NCBI GenBank assembly: GCA_005281725.1
Contig: SSBO01000007.1
Span: 3,044,402 to 3,108,401 of the forward strand
DNA: 64,000 nt
From: Wuchereria bancrofti
Taxonomy: Eukaryota > Nematoda > Chromadorea > Rhabditida > Onchocercidae
Direction of reading: 5' to 3'
Shown: piece by piece, positions 37,761 through 50,939 of the stretch
How positions within the stretch are numbered: position 1 is the stretch's first letter
Layout of the letters: every line of letters starts with the position of its first letter
Translations under genes and position numbers: made by a program
The notes under the pieces: model-generated
What the model was told of the DNA's origin: nothing
The model's input: only the letters and a program-made list of their open reading frames with translations
Database searches by the model: none

Positions 37761-40700
37761 TTTCAGAATATTTTGTCTACAATGTTATTCCATCTTCAGT
37801 CCTTTCACCGATATCATCGTCATCAGAAAGTAGCTTTGGACATTACTATCGCTCTAACAGTAATATAGCTTATATCCACTACTGTTATAATTCACTTGGT
37901 GTAATGGCGGTTTGCAACAGCATCCAATCTCTTTTGTTGATTATTCTACCGGCACTTTTATGCCAATGAGCAATATTTGGCCTTATTGTTATTATCACTA
38001 TTCTGTGAATCCTAAAAAATCATTTTGCCAGCAAGCAGTTACGACACAACGTTGGCCAGTAGATGCAACGTTGTTCACAGTTAGCCAAATCCCAGGAACT
38101 TCTATAGATGTCACTCAGTCAAGACTGGACAAACAGCGCGATACTTCTCCATTTTCAAATGGTATAAGTAGAAGTAGCAGTACTTCTAGTAGTACTTATG
38201 CTGATTCTGCTAGCTCTGGAATTGGTTCTCGAGATAGTTACCAGCAGCAGGAGGAATCTAGAAGTTTCCTAAGTTTTGTAGCAGTTGCTTCATCTTCTGA
38301 CAGCAACCACTATTCACCACCACAAATTACTTGTCTAAGCGATAGTGATTATGACTTTGTTAATACTGGTTTCTACCCGCACAGACAACATTTTCCATTT
38401 TCAAAGCAGATCCCAAAATATTCAGCACAACCAACCGGATTACAATCACACGCTTCTTCAAACGTTCTAATTGCAGCATATTCAGCATGTTATCCTTCTG
38501 CTTTGAAATCATGCAATTTACGAAAAGCATATTTGACGAGAAAAGAGAAAAGTTCGTCAGCTGCAAATCTCAGTATTATTACTCCTGCTACTACCTGCTC
38601 TAGTGTTTACCAATCCCCTAATTGCTTTTTGATACCATTAAAAGAGATTGAAACTTATATTCATTGTTTGGAAAGGTATGTGATTCATGAATTTTAATAT
38701 TCCGTTTAATGAAGATGAATAACTCTTTTATTGTGAAAAGAAAAACGCTATTGAAAATCCCTTCAAACAGACACCAGAATAATTTAAGCTTTCTACAACC
38801 TGATTACTTTACCATACTTTCGCTTTAGCTTATTATATAGGTATGTACATCCTATGCAAAAACTGAAATTATCTCTAGCAGAAATAAGTAGAAATATATG
38901 TTTTTTGAATATACCAATAATGATTCTAGTTGAACTTCTTTTTTGATCATCTAGAAGCATTTCTGTACTTACGTGTTTGACAAAACACTAGGCTTTATTT
39001 TCATTAACTGATGAATATGTTCAACGTATTCTTCTGCTTTGGAAAAACTGAAAGGCAATAATTTTCTACTGCTTAGTAGTACATCATTATTATCAATTAG
39101 CTGTCTAAATGATATGGTGGGAAGGAATTAGTCAAAAATAGCCCCATAACCTAGTCAACCGGTGCTTGAAACAGTTGATTCACTGGATGAAAGACTACAG
39201 CTCGAGCCCCTTGCCTTCCTACTCGTTTTCTTTCCAGTCTCTTTTTCTCTATGCATTCGAACAGCTGTTTCAACTTTTCGGGGTTTTTTTTAAGCAACTT
39301 ATCTATCTATCTATCTAGCTATCTATCTATATATATATATATAGAACCTAAGGCGGCTTTTTCAGCACTGAAGGATTGTGCTACTTTGATTCCTTAAAGG
39401 CATACAAAGCTGAAATTATTGGGACATGGGAATTCAAATTAGAACTTCATCTGTTTGTTAAACTGCTTGTTACCTTCTGTCTATTCTATAATTGCTACCT
39501 GCTTGTTATTTTGTAAAACTTGGTGATTTTCATTTATTGCAAAAATATTTCCTAAGGTAGTATTAAATAATAATACCTTAAGGTAATGGATTTCTTATGG
39601 TTTAATACATTTTTTGAAAGTAATTTTGGGATACTTATTTGAAAACGAGATGCCGAAACGTTAAATGTGTAAATTGAAATACTCGACAAATTTGTTGTTA
39701 TACTGAAAACTCTGGAAATTTTCATTTTATGACATCTTTGCATTATATAAAAATACGAATCTGAACTACTTAATACAAGTAGTATTTCAGAAATGGTTTG
39801 TGATGTATTCTTTAATATTTTGAAGAGAAAAATATAGCGTCACGTATAACTAAGTTGTAATGCAGAAGAGGAATATCATTTAATAGTAACTTGTTTACCA
39901 AAATCTGAATAATTTTACACCAAATTCAAATAATTACTAGGATTTTTCAGTTTTTCTACACAGCTGGTACACTCACAAACAACTTCCACACAAGTTCATC
40001 TAGTATCTGAATTTGAAGCAACTCGTTTCACCTCAGATTTGTCATCTCTTCCTACAAATACAAAAAATATCACATCTGAAGTGCTAAGCGCATGTGATAA
40101 TATTCGAACAAGTGGCGAGGTTAGTAGAATTCGTCGTCATAAAGTGGTATTTTATCAGGAAAGACAGGAATTGTTTCAGCTTAAGTCTTGTCATGTTTTA
40201 ATTATAAGTTTTGTTTACACTTGTAATTACTTCTTGAATGAATGCAGTAAATAAGGAAACTGAATTCAATTCAGTTTCTTCCATTTCGAGTTCACCTTAA
40301 ATTCAAACTTATAATATTTTCAGAATGTTAGCAGTGTTTCACTGGAGACTGATTCCAGAACATCTAATATTCTAGGAAGTGCTACTAATGAAAACGACCA
40401 TCCGATATTGTCAACGGATAAGCCAAAAAAGCTAGTGCAAGGTAACAGTAGGAATTTTGGCGCTTGAAAAAATGAAGATATTACAAAGTTGCTTGGATAA
40501 ATTTTCAAGAGAAAGGAAGACTCATATATTTCATTATATTTTTATTAGCTAGAATTGCAATAGAGAAACATCTGTACATATTAGCGTGCAAAGTGTCATT
40601 TTACTTTCTTACTTTTTTTTAATTTTACCTTTTTAATTATTTTATCACCTCTATTTGTTTCAGTATTCTTGTCTTCACTAAATGTGTTATATTCCACTTT

Positions 40701-43700
40701 TAGACCATTTTTTGGATGAGGACTCGTTGCTAGAAAATTTACCCAAGTTTGAATACTCCAGTGCAAGCGGTTTGCCATGTGAATTAACGCGCAACATAAA
40801 TTGGCTGCAGTCAAAATCGCCAAATGCGAAACCAGATTTTGATATTTGTGGCAGTGATGGATATGTCTCAAGGCAGAGGAAGCACGTCTTGCAGGCGAGA
40901 AACATCCATCGAAGTAGCGGTATCTCAACCCGTATTGCCAATGAAGGAAGATCTGGAAGCAAGTCAGGAGGTAAGTATATCTACAGTTGCGAGTTCTCCC
41001 TTTTTCAGTATTACTGTTTGCCGTTCTGTGCTACCGCATGTTTTTGGTGGTATAACATTCGATATCAGTCTCTATAACTTGATCTAGCTGCTAGCTACAC
41101 TGATTACTTAACTTCAGTATTTTTTTCATTTGTTTTAAATTTCTATTCGCCTTTCCCTGATATGATTCAATCGTTCCACTGAAATAGGACTGCTTTCATC
41201 AACCAGCATTTTATTTAAAAGCAGTAATTTGATTATATGTTCGCAGGAAGGAATGTGCTATAATTAATAGGTGGATGTGTATTGCATGAAGTAATATTTG
41301 CAGGCTTACCTCCGATGCCTCCATATCATCAGTTGAACGACAATAATTGGCGCAGACAAAATGGTCCTCTATTCAAAAATTACCCCACACGTCCTTTCTC
41401 AACCAGTGATGGTTTTATTCGTAACAAAGAACGAAATAGTTATGACAAGTATATTTCCAGTAATCTGATAATTTCTGTTAGATCTAAATTAAGATCGTGA
41501 GTCAGAAAATGGCTTTGATTTTTTCAAAAATTTCAGGAACAAGACTTATAGTGGTCTTGTTCTTAAAATTTCTCTGAGCATGTATTACAACTCAATGGGG
41601 AGTGTTAATTTAGATGGTTTTTTTTTTTTTTTTTTTTTTTTTTTTGGAGTGCCGTATGTGCTACAAAATAGTTGAAAAATTCAACTGCAATTTAATAAAT
41701 CGGATATTAGGTAGGCTTCAAATAAGAATTCACTAAGAAGAGAGTGGAGTTATATTCAAGCTAAAGGATGATTTTTGTAATACTTTTTTTTTGCATAACT
41801 TATTTGGTTAACTGGGTTAAGATTCTGTACGGGTAACATGGATCGCAACCGTGATCGTTCTCAGTGTAACAGTTCTGACAGAAGTTTCACTCCAAGAATG
41901 AACAACGTCTACAGATCTACAAATAGATCGTGTAAGTCTTTGATTTGGTGTACTTGAAACGAAGCACTGGTATTCTAAAAATTTTCGACAGACTGAGATG
42001 GTTCTTTTAGGTGATGCTTTTAGAATGTCGACTTTCAAGGTTTTATTTGGAATGATCACTTAAAAGAAATGACACTGGAAATTCAGTATGATCCTTCCAT
42101 AAACAATGCATGATCTTTATTTGTTTTCAGCATTTATTTCACATGACAAGAATAGTTTAACTTATCATGATGTGAACACGGAAAATTCGTTCAGTCTGGT
42201 AACAGCTGAGGACAGAAGAGGTCGTGGAATTGCAGCTTCTGATTGTCCGTTACATCGTAATGTGAAGCGTAATGGGTCAAACAAGTCTCGTAATTCTCCA
42301 CCAGTGTATCTAGCTTTAAAAAGTCATCGTGAATTTGTTGATATTGATAGCAATGAGGTTGGTTTTTTTATTTTCTTGAAGATAGATCCTTCTAAAGCTT
42401 TTGATTAAAGAAAGAAACGAAATTGCGATTTAGAAAAGCTCCGTTAAAAGCAGAAATGTTTTTAAAAACATGAAGTGTGAAAAAAGGAAACCAGTTTTCA
42501 ACCAATGTATCTAGCTTTGAAAATCATCGTGATAACTTTTTATCTCGAATTTAACCAGATTAATTTATGTGCTTTTTTGGAGATCATTATCGTATAAAGA
42601 ATAAACTGTTCCTTCAAAAATCAACTACTTATAAATTACACTCTTTCTAAGTTCAGGAAAAAGAGAGGAAGTTATAAATTAATACTTTGAAAAACCAATT
42701 ACAGTAAATTTTCCCTCAAATTAAATTTCTCAGCATCGAAACAAAAAGAAAACTCACTTCTTTGTGAAGGTATAAATACTGATAAGACAGCTTTTTTTGA
42801 ATTTCATCTTTCTGAACCCAGAATCGGACATTGTAGATCACTTAGATAAAATTTAATACTGATGGGTTAATTTTAAGAACTTTTGCAAGTTTAGTTAGGC
42901 TTATTACGAATTATCTGGTCTCAGAGACTTCAACGCTTCCAATTTCCACGGAGAAAAAAAGTTTCGTTTGATAAGGCAAAGTGGGTGTAACTAAAAAGGA
43001 GCTTCAACAGTTATTTATTTTATATTTCGCGATTGTTAGCCTTGCTACTTGTTCTAGGTGGAAACAATTGGTATTGCGTCAAAAGAGGAAAGACTTGAGC
43101 GAAATCATAGTCCGAAACGAAGTATTGAAAAAATGCAAAGGGCAGCACAAGATATTGAACAGCTGACAGGATTATTTTACGAACGTGTTGCTGTTTGTGG
43201 AGAAGGTTGACTTTTAATTGTTTTTATTTAAATAGTTAACTAAAATATGATTAAAATGTCACACATACCATATACCATTTAAACTACTAACTGATCAGAA
43301 TAAAAGATTTAGAAATAAAAAGCTTTCATAAAGGTTTTGAAGTTAATTTTAAGTGTGCTTCTGCAGAACGTTTTGTTTTTTATTTTCATGATACCATGGT
43401 AATTATTCATCTTTTGACTCTTAATTCAAGTATTCTTTTTTATTCATTTTGTTTTATTTATATGAGTCGGACCGTCTTCTTGAACTGCTTGCTTATCTTG
43501 ATAGTTTTACCATATCTGATTCATACTTGACAATAATTTGTTCAGTAGCATTTATGTTTATCACTGATTATTTGACTTACTTTGAACAGGTGCTGCTTAA
43601 TGTTGACTGCTTAAGAAGCATTTTTGGAATCACTTTTAAAAAATAAAAAAGGAAAAAGATGACTGAAAAATTTAACCGAAACTCCCATTTTTTAAAAGTT

Positions 43701-46700
43701 TTTTTTTTTGGAGCAGTGATTTTCACCACTCTTATCAAAGCTTTAATTCACTGTTTAATAAGAATAATCGTCATTTTTTTTTCCTTTCTTTTTTATTTAT
43801 TTTTATTTTTTATTAGGTATATATTATTATGGCTGACAGAGGCTGTGATAAGTTCAGTAGGTTAGTTCATACGGAGGGACAAAATTAATTCCGCAAGGAG
43901 CGATAGATGCAAGCCTAGGTATGACATCTTATCTTTCTTTTCATCGGTCTTCTAAATTGTTTTTATTACTATTATACGGTTGTCTTGAGGAGAGAAGAAT
44001 AGTCGCAACCAGTGACCAACCGACATTTGGTTCTGGCGTTATCTTTCGAAGTTGAATCAGAATGCATAATGTCTACTATAAACGTTATCATTAGGCTTTG
44101 TTACTATTACTATTCATTGTGACAAAGCAAAAGAGGTTAATGTAAAAAGAAAATCCGCTTAGTTGAATCTAACCACCCATGTAGCAAATAGTATTATTTT
44201 TAATTTTAAGTAGCTTTTTCACAAAATTTTCACTCTAAAAACGATGTTTACTAGGCTCTTGATTTCCTCAAACTCTGGACTTGAACTGTTTTTACTTTGA
44301 AATAATCTGACGTTCAAGGAACAACAAAAAACAATCAGTGCGAAATCGCACTATGGGCTAATTTTTTAATAATTTTTTCTTTTTTATTCATAATACTCAA
44401 ATATTTTGCTACTGGAAATTAGCCTGGACGGAAATTCTGCTGACGATGAAATGAAATTACAAAACAATAATCTTATTAGATAAATAGATTATGAAAAGGA
44501 AAGAACTTTGAAACTTGTAGTTTTCCTCTTGAAATTCCTGGATATTATTTGCGAATTGTACAGAACTATAAGGAAAAGACCATGATGATTCTTATCAAGG
44601 ATAGAGCTATGAGGTTTGGGAAAATCAAAAAATCTCGATAATCCGGTGCGAATTGGGTTTTCCTTTTTCTACCTGAATAGCAGGTTGATACTACTGAACT
44701 TTCAAGCTAATGCTTATTGTTCAATATGTATTCGAAACTTGATGTGAAGGTAAATTGAAATTTCATTGAAATAAATGGCTGAAGATTGACTGTAATGATT
44801 GTTAAGTCTTGGTTTCTCTCCAGTTCTCTTCTCTTCAGTGAGGTTTGTTAGTGAAGTCGAGATTCTCGAAATGTTGTTTGATTATAGTTAGTTTTCAGGA
44901 GCAATCTATAACTCCTTTTTTTTAAAAAAAGAAACTACATCGATGGATCACGGAATTTAAAGCGTGACTCATGACTTATTAAAACTGACAACTTCGAAAA
45001 AAGGGCTCTTTTCGCTTTTAATTATTGATGAGTTATGATTGCCTAGTGTAAAAAGATAAGAAAACTGTTAAATAAGCTATTTTAAGTCATTCTCATAAAA
45101 AGTATAGGCAAACTCATTATTCACCACGTTCTTGATGAATAAAAACGGCGGCTTTGTGATTATTCCATCAGTTATTGTCATTCACTAACGGTGGCAAGTC
45201 ACTGTCAGCAGTTTCCTTTTGTATTGTCTGAAATATAAAATCGAAAATATCTTCGCGACGGGTTACTTTCGGAATTGTGGTAAGCTTTGTGGATGAAATT
45301 GTTAAAAATAATAAAAATTTTTTTACCTAAATTACATACATTAGCGATTTAGTTTCTCCCATTCATTTGATTTTTTTCTATACCTTTGATATTTTTTCCA
45401 TGAAATTTCTCCTTTAACTTTATTCAATGAAATGACTTTTATTTTTTTAATAACACGTTTGCACGTAATTTAATTGTAAGAACTGCTACTCTGATTTTGT
45501 GGTTGCACTTATGCTATGGTTCTTTTTAAAAAGCAGATATAAAGGACTGAAGTTAAAGAAGACTTATGTGATTTAAATTTGCATTTTTAAAATGCAGTAT
45601 TTAAATTTCTTCAGATATTCAGCACAGTAAGAACTTTCATGAAAGCTGGTCAGAGTAACTGAGGCCATCTTCGTAATTTCTAACCATTTCCAAAAAAAAA
45701 AAAAAAAAAAAAAAAAAAACTTTCTGAAAAATTTTTTTCAAAAGAATATTGAAGATGTTAATGAGGTTTGTATTAATAGTATTAGTATTATATTCTGATA
45801 TTAATGTATTGTGTGAGGGCTATTTAGTCAATTTTTACATTTCCTTTTGGAAATGTTTTGTACATAATTTTGAAAAAAAATCAAAGAAAACAAAAGACTT
45901 TAATACATGACAATTGATAGACAAATCTTGGTTAGTTGATGGTCTTCTGACTTTTTAGGTATATCAAACATGAAACCTTATTCATGTTTAAGTTTTAACA
46001 TGAGATTTAATCAAGTATGACTTTTTAAAAATTTTTTGAAAATTTGATCTGAATCTGGATATTTTAGGAGAAATTAGCTACCAAAGTGATTCATCACCAG
46101 CAACAGCAGGTTCATTTGTTTTCCGCTTTGTTCAATTTATTGTTGCTGGATGTTGATCAGGCTTATCTTTACTCCGACTAAGAAAGTGTGAAGAAAAGAA
46201 ATGTTCGCAGCTTAGTAATCCGTAATTGGCAGTGTTATTTGGTCTCAGTATTTGCATGATTAATGTAGCTAATTTAATGTTTAAACTGATTTTTGCCGCA
46301 GGCTCCTGTGATCGTGTTTTTGTTGACGATAAAAAGATCGCTGAAAGATCGATTTCATTAGCTGGTAGCATAACGGAGGAGCTACCACAAGACAAAGCAC
46401 AAACTGCCGATGTCGAACTGGATTTCTCGAGTTCTCTCTATATTCATAGTATTTTTAACTGTAGAGTTAATGATTTCATAAAAATTATTTTTCAAAGTTG
46501 TTAATGAAATACTGTCGGGTGAAGTTCCTTCCAAGCAGCTATTCCTTTTTTGCTTTTCCTTTTCAGTCCTTTTCCATGTTTTCTAACCTAAGCATATGTT
46601 TCAGCACAAAGACCACCGGAATCAAATATTGTCGATAATGACGGTTTTGAATTGTCAAAATTGGATGTTCTCAGTGAGGAAATTTGGTATTATCACAAAG

Positions 46701-49700
46701 CGATTACACAAACAGAAAGCGTTCTGAATCGCAAGCTTCATCTTCGAGATGTCCTTTACTATGCTATTTCGCCTGTTTTCCCGAGTACGTTAATGGGAAT
46801 GAATGATTTAGTAATTGAACCGATTCCATTGCTTGCAATCGTGTCTTCAGCCAGTACGGTGGTCGTCCATTTTATAAACGGTGATAAACTGTTGTTAATT
46901 GCTAACAACTATAATTTCAATGTTTTTCAGTGTGTGGTCTGTACGTGGTGGGTTCATCGTTGAATGGTTTTGGCACGAATAGCTCTGATATGGATTTGTG
47001 TTTGATGATAACGAATAAAGATGTAAGTTAATAATTTATTTATAAGCAATGATTTTGCACCAGTATTCTACGTTCTAAAAATACCAAGTTTTTTGAATAA
47101 AGAATCAGGATTACAGGAAAAACGTACGGGATTTTGTAGAATTCGTTTTAATCATTAATCTAAAAAAATTATATTAATCTAAAAAATTATTTGTTAAAAT
47201 CACTAGTGATAACTGGTCATATTTTCCATCTCCATATTTAGAATCATTTATTTGTCCTCTCTTTTTTAGTATCTCTTCCACTTGAGTTATAGACGAAACT
47301 AGATTTTTCTGAAGATTGAAATGAATTTTTGGTTTCTATAATATAAAATATTTTAGTTAGATCAACGAACAGATGCAGTGGTGGTTCTAAATATGATCCA
47401 GAGTGCTTTAGCTGAAACAAAATGGGTTTCGCACATGCAACTTATTCTTGCTAAAGTGCCCATTTTGCGTATACGTTTTTATGAACCCTTCACGGATATC
47501 ACTGTTGATTTGAACGCCAATAATTCGGTTGCTATACGCAATACGCATCTGCTTTGTTATTATTCGTCATGTAGGTTCTCCTTTTTTCATTATTATTTCT
47601 GACATGTATTTTTTTTCACGTGCATATTCTAGAAATTAATAGGAAATCGGCGTAATTAATCTCTATTTAAATTAGAGACTGAAAATAGCCATTATAAAAC
47701 AAGCTCGAAATAAGGCTACGGTGGCTCTTGCTCTCAATTAATTGTACTTCTGATTTCAAAATATCCGTATATTTTTTATAATTCAAAATTTTAGTTGATT
47801 GGAGAGTTCGGCCATTGGTAAGTGTTGTCAAAGAATGGGCAAAGCGAAGAGATATCAATGATGCGAATCGTTCCTCTTTTACGTCTTATTCGCTTGTTTT
47901 AATGGTTATTCATTATTTGCAATGTAGGTTTTTATTATAATATACTTGAGTTATGCTCAGTAGCACATGGAACTCTGTCCAAAAATTTAATATCTAAGGA
48001 TACATCCTAATAAGCAGCAGTTTGGCTATAAAAAAAGAAAAAAGCCTTGTAGTTTGTCAAACCGGAAAAGTGGTGTTCTTTTGTTATAAACTGTCGTAGG
48101 TTGAAGTTAAAACAAATATTCATTGTTTCCAATCTGACTTTTTAGTCGTTTTACTGATCATTTATATAATTCTAATATCAGTTACGTTAGCATTTAAAAA
48201 ATTTTAAATCCTCTCTCTTCTTTAATTTGGATTAAATTGCTATTTTAATTTTTTTGTTATTTCTGTATTAAAGATCATTTTATGTGTAACAAACTTCGAA
48301 ATCGGAACATTACATGAAGTATATGCTTAAGCAAATAATGTTCACTGGATCAAACAGAAACAAATCTTAGTTCTTCTGTTTATCCTTTATTGTGTTATAT
48401 AAATTCCAGGTGGCTTGAAGCAGCCAATTTTACCATCGCTACAGGTAGTATATCCAAAGCGATTTAGTGCAAATGCCGATGTACGCTCGCTTAATGTTTC
48501 AAGTCATCTGGAACCACCGGCGGGATGGGTAACCAATGAAACGATAACGCTTGGCGAATTACTTATTGGTTTTCTCGAATATTATGCGTTCAAATTTGAG
48601 TAGGCTCCAAACATTTGAATGGAATTGCATAAATTGAAATTTTACGTGGGGGAAATTCGAAAATTATTGAAATCTCTGTCCTATGATTTACGAAGTTTTA
48701 ACTAGAATATATGTATATAATGAAGTTACTTATTGAATTTAGCAAATTTTTTGAAAAAACTTGTAGACGTTTAATCAATTTTTGAAAAAATCCGACTGCA
48801 GCTACTTGAAAGATGCGATATCAGTACGTTTGGGTAGCAAAACAGAACGTACGGTGGTCGCACGACAACCTTCACCTTATAATAGTAATATTGCTCAGTG
48901 GAATTGCATTTGCATTGAAGGTTGTAATCAACTGAGTTTTATTCTGAATTAAGCAAAATTATCTCATACTTGATGTTATCTCATAAATTAAGAGTGAAAA
49001 CATTTCAGTTTGAATTCAATTCAAGAGTTGTATTTTACAGGAAATGAAAATTTTAATTCTAAAAATATCGGCTATTTCCATCAAATTATGTACCTAGAAA
49101 TGAGAAAGATGTAATCCAGCAAATCAAGCCAGTAGGTACATCTCGCAGTTTAACTTACTGGCACAAGAGATATGAAGTTTCATAGTTGTGGAATGACGAA
49201 GGAATTGGGACATGAAATAATGATTAATGATTGAGAAAAGCAAAGTTTACATAGGAAGTAAAGAAGGTTTTAAAATCACAAATTATGGGTAAAAATAATA
49301 GTAACGAAAAAAGAAGCAACACTGAGTTTAACTTAAAAATCTCTTAATTGTTAATCAAAAAAGGAAATATTTCTTTTGCTTTGTAACAAATGCAGAACTA
49401 AAGGAATAAATTCACTCAAGAGTAAAAGGAGTGCTTTCACTAATCTACATGAATTTTGTTGATTTCTGGCTCTTTCTGCAGAACCGTTCACTTTGTCAAA
49501 TACTGCTCACTCCGTCCATAATCAGATGGTTTTTGATGCAATCCGTCAGGCATTTGTTGATGGTTGTTGTGAACTGGATGGTAATCGTGATCTGAGAGCA
49601 TTCTTGGATGTTGGACCAATTAATGTCAGCATTGGATCATCAGTGGGGTAGTTCAGTTATCCTTTCTCTTTGTTTTTCTATCGAAAAACAATTTTTTTGA

Positions 49701-50939
49701 CAAATTTCAAATTCCAGCTCAAGTGCACAGCTAAGCATCCTAGCACAGTCAGAAGCGGGTTCACCAACGACGGCGGGTTCTGGTGATGTGACCCTAACAA
49801 GCAAACATCTATTGACAGTTTCGCCGCAATCAAACAAGGCAGGATATCACCTCATAGGAAGAGATGAATCGCTACCGCTTGATGCAGAATCTGAAATGGA
49901 ATTAGAAACGGCTGTTACTATTCCACTGGACGAGCGGATTTACGTAGAGCAAGATATGAGGTTTTTTTTTGGTGAAAAGAAAGTGGTGCAAGTTTTGCGA
50001 TTTGCTGATATTTAATTGCGACTCATTCATTTCACTCTTCTTTTCTTTGTTTAAGGACTTTTGAGTCATCGAAATGAATTTATTTTTTCAACAGTTTGAT
50101 CTCAATTTTTTATTTAATCGCAATAACTTCAATTGCAGCCAGAAAAATGCACTAGAGATTTGTGAGAATGAAATAACAAATATAGCTAGCAATGAGGGAA
50201 CTTCAAAAAATAGCAATGTTAGTGCTCATTAATGCTTGTTTTCTTTTAATGGATTTGTAGAAGTGGGCATTTAAGGTCGCAAAATTGAAATTTGATTCCA
50301 ACACAAGCGTATATTTACGAGATTCATGAAAACCACTTTTTTTCTAGGATTTCATAGAAAATGTATTACCATCAGGAGCAGGATTTGATATTACATCATC
50401 TGTGTTTGTTGATGGTCAAGTAACCTCAGCAAATAGCGAGCAGATTTCCAAAGCCGTACTCTCTGAATGTCAGCCAAAACAACTGCAGGTGGAATCTCAT
50501 AATGAAAAGTAAGGTGTTCCCAGAGTTTGTTGGAAGAATGATATGCACAGATCGCACTTATCTTCTTGGCAGATAATCATATTGATAGCAATAGGACGAA
50601 TGTTAAAGAAATATAATTCAGAGTTGGATAAATTATTCGAAGATATCTCTTTAGATTAATATTGGTAACTTCTGTTCCATTTTTGATTATTACTAATTAG
50701 AATTTGTTCTTTTTAGATTGCACGTTGATTCAACACTATCATTTGAGGCCCTTACTAAGCAGAAGAGTGCAGTGGAACAACAGCAATTTGCAGGTAAAGT
50801 AATTGTTCAACGACGTCGTAAGACCAACCGTCGTATGCACGGTTCAATGGGATGTGCAGGCCGGAATCGTTTGAATAAATCGAGTTTAGGACAACCAGTC
50901 GTGCGAATGAGCTATCGTTCTGGTACTGCTTCATCTTGA
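37751..50939 (+). CDS. gld-2: Cytoplasmic poly(A) polymerase GLD-2
   Basis: GLD-2 adds poly(A) tails to cytoplasmic mRNAs, and in C. elegans it promotes germline meiosis with RNA-binding partners GLD-3 or RNP-8. From the internal ATG at 37960, 21 exons give 1294 residues, close to but longer than the roughly 1100 of C. elegans. Residues 1-690 are disordered and Ser/Asn/Tyr-rich. The nucleotidyltransferase core is in exons 46605-46784, 46931-47022, 47357-47570 and 47795-47923: VGSSLNGFGTNSSDMDLCLM gives the two metal-binding Asp (776, 778) and DITVDLNANNSVAIRNT the third (838). The PAP-associated domain follows in 48410-48599, 48802-48920 and 49482-49647 with LGELLIGFLEYYAF and EPFTLSNTAHSV. 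The C-terminal tail is basic (QRRRKTNRRMHGS). A Ser/Tyr-rich frame starting at ATG 37751 runs into the first exon but is off by one base near 37900, so the true 5' end is uncertain. Confidence 0.9.
38676..39950 (+). other. Intron 1 of gld-2
   Basis: A 1.3 kb intron, gtatgt to TTTTTCAG. It contains a tetranucleotide microsatellite at 39301-39343 and otherwise nothing recognisable. Confidence 0.6.
39301..39343. repeat. ATCT/AT microsatellite
   Basis: About seven copies of ATCT, one interrupted by ATCTAGCT, pass directly into a run of AT dinucleotides. It lies in the first gld-2 intron and is likely to vary in length between individuals. Confidence 0.9.
41618..41645. repeat. Homopolymer run of 28 T
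   Basis: An uninterrupted run of 28 T in the gld-2 intron between exons 5 and 6. Its length is equal to a run of 28 A at 45692-45719, but the flanks do not match. Confidence 0.9.
43206..46067 (+). other. Large gld-2 intron
   Basis: A 2.9 kb intron bounded by gttgac and ATTTTAG. It joins the Ser-rich N-terminal exons to a 42-base exon and then the catalytic exons. Apart from a 28-base A run I see no feature in it, and no convincing gene on the other strand. Confidence 0.55.
45692..45719. repeat. Homopolymer run of 28 A
   Basis: An uninterrupted run of 28 A within the large gld-2 intron. No retroposed coding sequence or target-site duplication is visible beside it. Confidence 0.9.

Noticed and set aside
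41618..45719. Poly-T and poly-A runs as ends of a retroelement or processed pseudogene
   Set aside because: No internal reverse-transcriptase-like frame, no target-site duplication, and the enclosed sequence contains well-supported gld-2 exons.
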